DNA from: DASVDK01 sp036562265 [NCBI: Thermodesulfobacteriota bacterium]
GTDB taxonomy: Bacteria > DASVDK01
Length of the DNA stretch: 6,328 bases
Direction of reading: 5' to 3'
NCBI GenBank assembly: GCA_036562265.1
Contig: DATCKS010000121.1
Location: 1 to 6,328, forward strand
The notes under the pieces are model-generated. The model saw only the letters and a list, made by a program, of their open reading frames with translations, was not told the DNA's origin and did not search any database. Of the stretch, positions 1-5,261 are shown one piece after another (positions within the stretch are counted from its first letter, which is position 1; the number at the start of each line of letters is the position of its first letter). The translations under genes were made by a program, and so were the position numbers.

Positions 1-694
1 GGTCGGGGATCACCGTGTGCTCGGCCCCCGACAGGCGCGAGACCCCCTCGATCGTGATCATGTCGGTGCCGGCCCCCTCGATGCGCGCCCCCATGCGGTT
101 GAGGAGCGCGGCGAGGTCCTCGATCTCCGGCTCGCGCGCGGCGTTCTTGATGGTGGTGCGCCCCTCGGCGAGGGTCGCCGCCATCATGAGGTTCTCCGTG
201 CCGGTCACGGTGGGGAAGTCGAGGTAGATGCGCTCGCCCCGGAGCCGCGTCGCCTCGGCCTCGACGTAGCCGCCGGTGAGGCGGATGGTGGCCCCGAGCA
301 CCTCGAGCCCCTTGAGGTGGAGGTTGATCGGGCGCTCGCCGATCGCGCACCCCCCGGGCAGCGACACGCGCGCCTTGCCGCACCTTGCGACGAGCGGCCC
401 GAGGACGAGGATGGAGGCGCGCATCGTCTTGACCAGCTCGTAGGGCGCCTCCGGGCTCGTGATCCTCGCGGCGTCGATCACCGCGGTGTCGTCCTCGATC
501 GCGACGCCGACGCCCATCGTGCGCAGGAGCTTCGCCGTCGTCCGGACGTCCATGAGGTCCGGGACGTTCCGCAGGGTGACCGGGGTGTCGGCGAGGAGCG
601 CCGCGCACATGAGGGGCAGCGTGGCGTTCTTGGCGCCGCTCACCCGGACCCGCCCCTCGAGCCGGCGCCCGCCCTCGATCAGGATCTTGTCCAC
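1..694 (-). CDS. murA: UDP-N-acetylglucosamine 1-carboxyvinyltransferase MurA (N-terminal ~231 residues, 3' end outside window)
   Basis: MurA transfers enolpyruvate from PEP to the 3'-OH of UDP-GlcNAc, the first committed cytoplasmic step of peptidoglycan synthesis. Translating the minus strand from the GTG at 694-692 gives an open frame to the left edge that begins [14 protein letters not shown], the standard MurA N-terminus. K22 and N23 (SGAKNA) match the conserved substrate-binding pair. R92 and R121 match the PEP-binding arginines. The catalytic loop [12 protein letters not shown] carries Cys116 (Cys115 in E. coli), so this is the Cys type, to which fosfomycin normally binds, rather than the Asp type. 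The family is about 420 residues, so roughly half is present. The GTG start lies inside the last codons of prmC (16-nt overlap) and has only a weak G-rich stretch upstream, so translational coupling to prmC is likely. No in-frame ATG lies nearby upstream, and the homologous N-terminus fixes the start. Confidence 0.96.
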   Translation of the reverse strand, partial: MDKILIEGGRRLEGRVRVSGAKNATLPLMCAALLADTPVTLRNVPDLMDVRTTAKLLRTMGVGVAIEDDTAVIDAARITSPEAPYELVKTMRASILVLGPLVARCGKARVSLPGGCAIGERPINLHLKGLEVLGATIRLTGGYVEAEATRLRGERIYLDFPTVTGTENLMMAATLAEGRTTIKNAAREPEIEDLAALLNRMGARIEGAGTDMITIEGVSRLSGAEHTVIPD

Positions 695-1626
695 GCCCGC
701 CCGCGCACGATGCGCTCGATCCCGGCGAGGTCGCGCCGGATCGAGACGTCGGAGAACGCGCCGACCGACCAGAGGAGGTCGGCGACGCGCGCCGCCTGCC
801 CGGCGGCCACCTCGAGGAGGAGGAGCCCGCCCGACGCGAGCCGCCCGACGCTCTGGCCGACGAGCGCCCGGACGAGCGCGAGGCCGTCGCCCGCGCCCCC
901 GTCGAGCGCGAGGGCCGGCTCGTAGAGCCGCACGTCCGGCATCAGCGTCTCGATCTCCTCCGTCGAAACGTAGGGCAGGTTCGCGACGACGAGATCGAAC
1001 GGCCCGTCGAGGCCGGCGAGGAGGTCGCCGCGCACGAACTCGATCTGCCCCGCGACCCCGTGACGCGCCGCGTTGCGACGCGCCACGGCGAGCGCCGCGT
1101 CCGAGGCGTCCACTGCGACCACCCGGGCCGCCGGGGCGTGAACCGCGATCGCCACGGCGATGCAGCCCGAGCCGGTCCCGACGTCCACGACCCTCGGCGT
1201 CGAAGGCGCCGCCTCCGCTTCCGGAGCGCGGGGGGCATGCGCGCCGGCCCGCGCGAGCGAGACGCCGGGGAGGTTGCCCAGCGCCTCCTCGACGAGGAGC
1301 TCCGTCTCCGGCCTGGGGATGAGGACGTCCCGCGTCACCTCGAACTCGAGCCCGTAGAACTCCCGGCGGCCGATGATGTAGGCCACCGGCTCGCGCGCCG
1401 CGCGCCGGGCCACGCGCGCCTCGAACGCCTCGAGCGCGTCGCCCGGGAGCGGCTCCGGCCGCCTGGCGATCAGGGCCGCCCGGCCGAGGCCGAGGGCGTC
1501 GGCGAGCAGGACCTCGGCGTCGAGGCGGGGCGACGCCACGCCCGCCGTCGCCAGGCGCGCGGCGGCCGCGTCGAGCGCGGCCCCCACGGTGAGGGTCGTC
1601 GCTCGCCCGAGGCTACTCGTCGTCAT
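679..1626 (-). CDS. prmC: Peptide chain release factor N5-glutamine methyltransferase PrmC (HemK)
   Basis: The 315-residue protein uses S-adenosylmethionine to methylate the glutamine of the GGQ motif in release factors. Residues 1-~110 are the alpha-helical release-factor-binding domain, ending in the family signature around [15 protein letters not shown] and [16 protein letters not shown] (81-115). Residues 146-315 are the Rossmann methyltransferase domain, with SAM motif [15 protein letters not shown] (146-159), the acidic VAVDAS (170-174) and the active-site loop ANLPYVS (215-221). Two oddities: the active-site tetrapeptide is NLPY (216-219) rather than the usual NPPY, and about 24 Ala/Pro-rich residues (121-144) are inserted between the two domains. 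The ATG at 1626 has a GGAGG at 1638-1634, spaced 7 nt, and overlaps the end of prfA by 14 nt, so enzyme and substrate are coupled. The frame ends with TGA at 679-681. Confidence 0.96.
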   Translation of the reverse strand: MTTSSLGRATTLTVGAALDAAAARLATAGVASPRLDAEVLLADALGLGRAALIARRPEPLPGDALEAFEARVARRAAREPVAYIIGRREFYGLEFEVTRDVLIPRPETELLVEEALGNLPGVSLARAGAHAPRAPEAEAAPSTPRVVDVGTGSGCIAVAIAVHAPAARVVAVDASDAALAVARRNAARHGVAGQIEFVRGDLLAGLDGPFDLVVANLPYVSTEEIETLMPDVRLYEPALALDGGAGDGLALVRALVGQSVGRLASGGLLLLEVAAGQAARVADLLWSVGAFSDVSIRRDLAGIERIVRGRAWTRS

Positions 1627-2755
1627 TCGCCGGCCTCCGGGTCCCCGACGCCTTGGCCCCGTTCGCCGCGCCGTCGGTCCCGGCCCTGAGCGCTTCGGCC
1701 TGGTAGTGGGCCGTCAGGGCGTCGATGAAGGGGTCGAGCTCCCCGGCCATGACGGCGTCGAGCTGATGGAGGGTGAAGCCGATCCGGTGGTCGGTCACCC
1801 GCGACTGCGGGAAGTTGTACGTGCGGATCTTCTCGCTCCGCTCCCCGGTGCCGATCTGCCCGCGCCGCGCCGCCGACAGCTCCGCCCGCTGCGCGGCCTG
1901 CGCCTGGTCGAGGAGCCGCGAGCGCAGGATCTTGAGCGCCTTCGCCTTGTTCTTGAGCTGGCTCTTCTCGTCCTTGCAGACGACGACCATGCCGGTGGGG
2001 ATGTGCGTCAGGCGGACGGCCGAGTCGGTGGTGTTGACGCTCTGGCCGCCGGGCCCCGAGGCGCGCATCACGTCGACCCGCAGGTCGTTGGGGTTGATCT
2101 GGACGTCCACCTCCTCGGCCTCGGGGAGGACCGAGACGGTGACCGTGGAGGTGTGGATGCGCCCCTGCTGCTCGGTCGCCGGCACGCGCTGCACCCGGTG
2201 GACCCCCGCCTCGTACTTGAGGCGGCTGAACGCGCCCCGCCCCTCGACGAGGGCGATGATCTCCTTGTAGCCGCCGGTGCCGGTCTCGCTCTCGCTCATG
2301 ATCTCGAGCCGCCAGCGCTTCTGCTCGGCGTACTTCTGGTACATGCGGAAGAGGTCGGCGGCGAAGAGCGCCGCCTCCTCGCCGCCGGTGCCGGCGCGGA
2401 TCTCGAGGATGACGTTCTTCTCGTCGTTGGGGTCCTTCGGGGCGAGCAGGAGCTGCAGCTCGCGCTGCTGCTCGGCGAGCTTCGCCTCGAGGAGCGGGAT
2501 CTCGGCCTTCGCCAGCTCGCGCACCTCCTCGTCCCGGTCTGCGAGGAGGTCGCGGTTGCCCTTCAGGTCGGCCTCGGTGCGGCGGTAGGCGCGGTAGGCC
2601 TCGACGATGCGGCCGAGTTCCGCGTGCTCGCGGGCGAGCCGCTGGAACTCGTCCTGGCGGGCGATGACGGCCGGGTCGGCGAGCCGGCTGGTGAGCTGCT
2701 CGTATCGCGCTTCGACGTCGTCGAGCTTTGCGAAGATGTCGGTCGTCGAGGACAT
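1613..2755 (-). CDS. prfA: Peptide chain release factor 1 (RF1)
   Basis: RF1 recognises UAA and UAG in the ribosomal A site and triggers hydrolysis of peptidyl-tRNA. The 380-residue protein has an N-terminal coiled-coil domain (about 1-105), the RF core with [14 protein letters not shown] (119-132), the codon-reading PxT motif as PAT (192-194, in [18 protein letters not shown]), and the catalytic GGQ (236-238, in [18 protein letters not shown]). PAT rather than SPF marks it as RF1 and not RF2. Homology continues to DPFIDAL near residue 346. The last ~25 residues are a low-complexity hydrophilic tail, so the protein is about 20 residues longer than E. coli RF1 (360). The ATG at 2755 has only a weak AGAGG 12 nt upstream; a better AAGGAG lies too far away (19 nt). 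I keep this start because [18 protein letters not shown] fits the family N-terminus. The gene ends with TAG, an RF1 codon, inside the start of prmC. Confidence 0.97.
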   Translation of the reverse strand: MSSTTDIFAKLDDVEARYEQLTSRLADPAVIARQDEFQRLAREHAELGRIVEAYRAYRRTEADLKGNRDLLADRDEEVRELAKAEIPLLEAKLAEQQRELQLLLAPKDPNDEKNVILEIRAGTGGEEAALFAADLFRMYQKYAEQKRWRLEIMSESETGTGGYKEIIALVEGRGAFSRLKYEAGVHRVQRVPATEQQGRIHTSTVTVSVLPEAEEVDVQINPNDLRVDVMRASGPGGQSVNTTDSAVRLTHIPTGMVVVCKDEKSQLKNKAKALKILRSRLLDQAQAAQRAELSAARRGQIGTGERSEKIRTYNFPQSRVTDHRIGFTLHQLDAVMAGELDPFIDALTAHYQAEALRAGTDGAANGAKASGTRRPANDDE

Positions 2756-2788
2756 GGAATCGGGGGGCCTCTCGCTCCTTGGAGATCA

Positions 2789-2814
2789 CCGGGAGACCGC
2801 TTCCGGCCTCCCGG
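2789..2814 (-). promoter_or_regulatory. Strong hairpin in the prfA 5' region
   Basis: On the minus-strand transcript, CCGGGAGGCC (2814-2805) pairs with GGTCTCCCGG (2798-2789), with one G-U pair, giving a 10-bp stem around a 6-nt GGAAGC loop. It lies about 33 nt upstream of the prfA ATG. No U-tract follows, so it is not a classical intrinsic terminator. It touches the 3' arm of the larger inverted repeat at 2813-2888, sharing two bases, so the two could compete or stack. It may be a pause or RNA-stability element, or a structure that tunes access to the prfA ribosome binding region. In a sequence this GC-rich some stable stems arise by chance. Confidence 0.4.
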
Positions 2815-2888
2815 CACCCCCCGACCGTTCGGCCGGGGCGGTGCCCGGCCTCGCTATACCACGATCCGCAGGCCCTTCGGGGGGTGCC
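2813..2888 (-). repeat. 12-bp perfect inverted repeat spanning the rpmE-prfA gap
   Basis: GGCACCCCCCGA on the minus strand at 2888-2877, just after the rpmE stop codon, is exactly complementary to TCGGGGGGTGCC at 2824-2813. The arms enclose 52 nt. Inside the loop are a small hairpin, CGGCC-GAAC-GGTCG (about 2840-2823, overlapping the inner edge of one arm), and a possible extended -10 (TGG then TATAGC, 2861-2853) with no recognisable -35. The repeat occupies most of the 136-nt gap. It could be a processing site separating rpmE from prfA mRNA, or an attenuating structure. Its function is not known. Confidence 0.45.
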
Positions 2889-2891
2889 TTC

Positions 2892-3422
2892 TCAGGCCTT
2901 GGGCTCGCCGCCGCCCTTGGGGGCCGCGTTCCCGGTGGACGGCTTGCCGCCGCCCTTGGGGGCAGCGCTTCCGGCGGGCGGCTTGCCGCCGCCCTTCGAG
3001 CCGGGGCGACCTGCGCCCTCGGCCCGCGGGCCGCCGCCCGCCCGGCCGGGGCCGCCGGCGCGACCCGGTCCACCCGGACGGCCGGCTCCGCCCGGCCGCG
3101 GGCCGCGCGCCCCGCCCGTGTCCGCCGGCTTGGGGGGCGCGATGGGGACGACCGGCTTCACCTTCGGGATCACCTGGCGCGCCGCCGGAATCGGCGCCGG
3201 GGCCGGCTTCTTCTCGACCGGCTTGACGTTCCTGTACTTCGCCGTGAAACGCTCGACCCGCCCGGCGGCGTCGACGATCTTCTGCTTCCCCGTGAAGAAG
3301 GGGTGGCAGTTCGAGCAGATCTCGACCGTGAGGCCAGGCTTGGTCGACCGCGTTTCGATCACGTTGCCGCAGGCGCACGTGATCGCCACCGGCTCGTACC
3401 TGGGATGGATGCCGCTCTTCAT
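2892..3422 (-). CDS. rpmE: 50S ribosomal protein bL31, zinc type, with ~109-residue C-terminal extension
   Basis: bL31 sits at the central protuberance of the large subunit and contributes to a bridge with the small subunit. Residues 1-~67 match the family: [20 protein letters not shown], then [30 protein letters not shown]. Cys16, Cys18, Cys36 and Cys39 are the four zinc ligands of the C+ form, which can also serve as a zinc store. Normal bL31 is about 65-90 residues; this one is 176. The extra part is Pro/Lys/Ala-rich (68-100), then Gly/Pro/Arg-rich PGGxGR-like repeats (about 103-140), then a 13-residue repeat beginning GGGKP (144-156, 157-169, partial 170-176). It is basic and probably disordered. 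The frame is open without interruption from the conserved core to TGA at 2892-2894. The ATG at 3422 has GGAG 5 nt upstream. The core identification is certain; whether the whole tail stays on the mature protein is unknown. Confidence 0.95.
   Translation of the reverse strand: MKSGIHPRYEPVAITCACGNVIETRSTKPGLTVEICSNCHPFFTGKQKIVDAAGRVERFTAKYRNVKPVEKKPAPAPIPAARQVIPKVKPVVPIAPPKPADTGGARGPRPGGAGRPGGPGRAGGPGRAGGGPRAEGAGRPGSKGGGKPPAGSAAPKGGGKPSTGNAAPKGGGEPKA
2904..2996 (-). repeat. 39-bp tandem repeat coding for the end of the bL31 tail
   Basis: Units at 2943-2981 and 2904-2942 agree at 33 of 39 positions by my count. A partial third unit at 2982-2996 is almost identical over its first 15 bases. The 39-bp period keeps the reading frame and encodes the 13-residue repeat in bL31. 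The recurring core on the plus strand is GCCGCCGCCCTTGGGGGC-like. Such a repeat is a natural site for slippage, so copy number may vary between strains. Confidence 0.75.
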
Positions 3423-3459
3423 GAAGTCTCCATTCGTCGGCTCGGCGCCGCGCCCTCAC

Positions 3460-3479
3460 CGGCGGCCTCGCGGCCGCCG
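3460..3479 (-). promoter_or_regulatory. GNRA-tetraloop hairpin upstream of rpmE
   Basis: On the minus-strand RNA, CGGCGGCC and GGCCGCCG form a perfect 8-bp stem closed by the loop GCGA, a GNRA tetraloop. It ends 37 nt before the rpmE start codon, leaving the GGAG ribosome binding site outside the stem. Ribosomal-protein genes often carry structured leaders bound by their own product, and several rpmE (L31) leader families are known in other phyla. I do not recognise this as one of them. Confidence 0.4.
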
Positions 3480-3505
3480 CCGGGTCATCGGCTCGCGGCC
3501 GCGGC

Positions 3506-3524
3506 GCCCAGGCCGAAGCCGGGC
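3506..3524 (-). promoter_or_regulatory. UUCG-tetraloop hairpin upstream of rpmE
   Basis: On the minus-strand RNA, GCCCGGC-UUCG-GCC-U-GGGC folds into a 7-bp stem with one bulged U and the especially stable C(UUCG)G loop. It lies 26 nt upstream of the GNRA hairpin in the same leader. Two stable tetraloop stems in tandem before a ribosomal-protein gene suggest a folded leader, though high GC content makes chance stems common. Confidence 0.4.
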
Positions 3525-3645
3525 TCCGCTCTCCGGCGGCCGGGCGGAACGCCTCGGGGTGGCCGAAAACCCCTTAGTTTAGCGCGCGTGGCACGGCCTC
3601 GCCACCTTCGGGACCGGGCCGCGGCCGGCCAGGGGCGCCGCCGCG

Positions 3646-4893
3646 CTACTTGTTCATGCTGTCGAAGAACTCGCGGTTCGACTTGGTGCCCTGCATCTTG
3701 TCGAGGAGGAACTCCATCGCCTCGACCGGGTTCATGGGCGAGAGGACCTTGCGCAGGATCCAGACCCGGTTCAGGTCCTCGCGCGGCAGGAGCAGCTCTT
3801 CCTTCCTCGTGCCCGAGCGGGCGATGTCGATGGCCGGGAAGATCCGCTTGTCGACCAGCCGGCGGTCGAGGTGGATCTCCATGTTGCCGGTCCCCTTGAA
3901 CTCCTCGAAGATGACCTCGTCCATCCGGCTGCCGGTGTCGACGAGCGCCGTCGCGATGATGGTGAGCGAGCCGCCCTCCTCGATGTTGCGCGCCGCGCCG
4001 AAGAAGCGCTTGGGCCGGTGCAGCGCGTTCGAGTCGACGCCGCCGGAGAGGATCTTGCCCGACGGCGGCACGACCGTGTTGTAGGCGCGCGCGAGCCGGG
4101 TGATCGAGTCGAGGAGGATGACCACGTCGCGCTTGTGCTCGACGAGGCGCTTGGCCTTCTCGATGACCATCTCGGCCACCTGCACGTGGCGAGTCGCCGG
4201 CTCGTCGAACGTGGAGGAGATGACCTCGCCCTTCACCGACCGGAGCATGTCGGTCACCTCCTCGGGCCGCTCGTCGATGAGCAGCACGATGAGGAAGACC
4301 TCCGGGTGGTTGGCGGTGATGCCGTGGGCGATGTTCTGGAGCAGCATCGTCTTGCCGGTGCGGGGCGGGGCCACGATGAGACCGCGCTGCCCCTTGCCGA
4401 TCGGCGTCAGCATGTCGACGACGCGGCTCGAGTAGTTGTCGGGGGTGGTCTCGAGCTTGAGCTGCTCCTGCGGGTAGAGCGGCGTCAGGTTGTCGAACAG
4501 GACCTTGTCGCGGGCGACCTCCGGCTCCTCGTAGTTGACCTTGTCGACCTTGAGGAGCGCGAAGTAGCGCTCGCTGTCCTTCGGCGGCCGGATCTGCCCG
4601 GAGACCGTGTCGCCGGTCCTCAGGTTGAACCGGCGGATCTGCGACGGCGAAACGTAGATGTCATCGGGACCGGGAAGGTAGTTGTAGTCGGGTGCGCGCA
4701 GGAAGCCGAAGCCGTCGGGAAGGGTCTCGAGCACGCCTTCGCCGAAGACCATGCCGTTCTTCTCGGTCTGGGCCTGCAGCAGGGCGAAGATGAGTTCCTG
4801 CTTGCGCATGCCCGCGGCGCCCTCGATGTTGAACTGCTTCCCGATGGCGACGAGCTCGTTGATCTTCTTGTCCTTCAGTTCCTTGAGATTCAT
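3646..4893 (-). CDS. rho: Transcription termination factor Rho
   Basis: Rho is a hexameric RNA-dependent ATPase/helicase that loads on C-rich nascent RNA and releases RNA polymerase. The 415 residues (E. coli 419) are full length with no inserted domain. Residues 1-~47 are the N-terminal helical domain ([20 protein letters not shown]). About 48-125 is the cold-shock RNA-binding domain with DGFGFLR (60-66). Walker A is APPRTGKT (175-182; R178 and T179 replace the E. coli Lys-Ala). The catalytic Glu is E208 in LIDERP. Walker B is [16 protein letters not shown] (257-272). The Q-loop is around [11 protein letters not shown] (277-287) and the arginine finger is R363 in ARSGTRKEE. All catalytic residues align with E. 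coli at a constant offset of 3. The ATG at 4893 has GAGGAG at 4904-4899, spaced 5 nt. A promoter and ~330-nt leader precede it. Confidence 0.98.
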   Translation of the reverse strand: MNLKELKDKKINELVAIGKQFNIEGAAGMRKQELIFALLQAQTEKNGMVFGEGVLETLPDGFGFLRAPDYNYLPGPDDIYVSPSQIRRFNLRTGDTVSGQIRPPKDSERYFALLKVDKVNYEEPEVARDKVLFDNLTPLYPQEQLKLETTPDNYSSRVVDMLTPIGKGQRGLIVAPPRTGKTMLLQNIAHGITANHPEVFLIVLLIDERPEEVTDMLRSVKGEVISSTFDEPATRHVQVAEMVIEKAKRLVEHKRDVVILLDSITRLARAYNTVVPPSGKILSGGVDSNALHRPKRFFGAARNIEEGGSLTIIATALVDTGSRMDEVIFEEFKGTGNMEIHLDRRLVDKRIFPAIDIARSGTRKEELLLPREDLNRVWILRKVLSPMNPVEAMEFLLDKMQGTKSNREFFDSMNK

Positions 4894-4976
4894 CTACGCT
4901 CCTCAAGCGTCCCTCTACTGGCCGGCCTGCGCGTGCCCTCGCCTTCGGCGGGGGTGCGGCCGGCGCCGCGCGACGT

Positions 4977-5043
4977 GTCGATCGCCGCGCGACTGCCCCG
5001 GGGCTCCGGGGCGCCTCCCCAGGCTCGCCTCGTCGCGATCGAC
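4977..5043 (-). repeat. Nested inverted repeats in the rho leader
   Basis: On the minus strand GTCGATCGC (5043-5035) is exactly complementary to GCGATCGAC (4985-4977), a 9-bp stem around 49 nt. Inside it, GCCCCGG-AGCC-CCGGGGC (5012-4995) forms a perfect 7-bp stem with a 4-nt loop. There is no U-tract afterwards, so it is not an intrinsic terminator. Each outer arm contains the palindrome CGATCG, so part of the match may be chance. Confidence 0.4.
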
Positions 5044-5169
5044 GCAGGTGGGCCCTGCCGGGGGCGGTATGTACACGTGTCCAGGGGGCCGATCGGTAAT
5101 CTCGTCTTTAAGACCGGTGCTCCGGAGGCTCGGTGTGTGCCGCGAGCCCTCGAGAGGCCGAGGCCGCAC

Positions 5170-5220
5170 GCAGAGCCGGGGTTATACGGTGAAGGCGAAA
5201 GGCAAGCCGGCCGGGGGGTA
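5170..5220 (-). promoter_or_regulatory. C-rich, pyrimidine-rich segment at the start of the rho leader (possible rut site)
   Basis: These 51 nt of transcript contain 24 C, 12 T, 10 G and 5 A by my count, clearly richer in C than G compared with the rest of the leader, and with many YC dinucleotides (CCCCCC, CTTGCC, TTTCGCC, TTCACC). They lie directly after the predicted transcription start. Rho loads on C-rich, G-poor, unstructured RNA, so this is a plausible loading site for autogenous control. It is an inference from composition only. Confidence 0.3.
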
Positions 5221-5232
5221 AGACTGTATCTA

Positions 5233-5261
5233 ACTGTAGGCGGCCCCCTTCGCCCTGTCAA
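5233..5261 (-). promoter_or_regulatory. Near-consensus sigma70-type promoter for rho
   Basis: The minus strand carries TTGACA (5261-5256), a 17-nt spacer, and TACAGT (5238-5233). The -35 matches the sigma70 consensus at 6 of 6 positions, the spacing is ideal, and the -10 matches at 4 of 6. The coaE stop codon TGA (5260-5258) lies inside the -35 box. A second TACAGT (5228-5223) lies exactly 10 bp downstream, near the expected start site. The promoter would fire toward rho, giving rho and its downstream genes transcription independent of pgeF-coaE. Confidence 0.7.

Larger units (their letters stand above)
3423..3645 (-). other. Intergenic region between rho and rpmE (rpmE leader)
   Basis: No gene is visible in these 223 nt. 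After the rho stop the minus strand carries a small stem (GTGGC/GCCAC, 3605-3588) and then the only AT-richer patch in the gap (about 3583-3564), containing TAAACT (3581-3576). This could be a -10 hexamer for an rpmE promoter, but the best -35 at 17 nt (TGGCGA) matches TTGACA at only three positions, so a promoter here is speculative. Closer to rpmE are two stable tetraloop hairpins, listed separately. No U-tract terminator follows rho, so rho and rpmE may be cotranscribed. Confidence 0.5.
4894..5227 (-). promoter_or_regulatory. Long 5' leader of rho (candidate attenuator)
   Basis: If transcription starts near 5227-5225 as the promoter at 5261-5233 predicts, rho mRNA has an untranslated leader of about 332 nt. 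Its beginning is pyrimidine-rich and C-rich, its middle includes a slightly less GC-rich stretch (about 5050-5125), and its last third carries nested inverted repeats. In E. coli, rho also has a long leader in which Rho terminates its own transcription; the same logic could apply here, but the sequences are not comparable by eye. A GTG-started frame of 84 codons (5169-4915) crosses the leader but has no ribosome binding site and a low-complexity product, so I do not call it a gene. Confidence 0.55.

Noticed and set aside
17-925. 302-codon open frame on the plus strand at the left end
   Set aside because: The minus strand here encodes MurA and PrmC with all their motifs. The plus product is Asp/Arg/Ala-rich shadow sequence.
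2853-2861. Extended -10-like TGG-TATAGC in the rpmE-prfA gap as a prfA promoter
   Set aside because: The -10 matches at four of six positions and no recognisable -35 is at the right distance, so I mention it only as a possibility.
1589-3226. 545-codon open frame on the plus strand opposite prfA and rpmE
   Set aside because: It is antisense to two clearly conserved genes, its product is a low-complexity Arg/Leu/Val/Asp-rich chain, and long shadow frames are expected at this GC content.
3556-3573. Small stem (GGGGT/ACCCC) followed on the plus strand by TTAGTTTA, resembling a terminator
   Set aside because: It would work only for plus-strand transcription, where I see no gene. The stem is short and the T-tract is interrupted.
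4915-5169. 84-codon GTG-started frame on the minus strand within the rho leader
   Set aside because: No ribosome binding site before the GTG, composition like out-of-frame GC-rich DNA, and no recognisable motif. It could be revisited if ribosome profiling shows a leader peptide.
5181-5205. TATAAC with an upstream TTGCCT as a second rho promoter
   Set aside because: The hexamer resembles a good -10, but the spacing to TTGCCT is only 13 nt and no other -35 fits at 16-18 nt.
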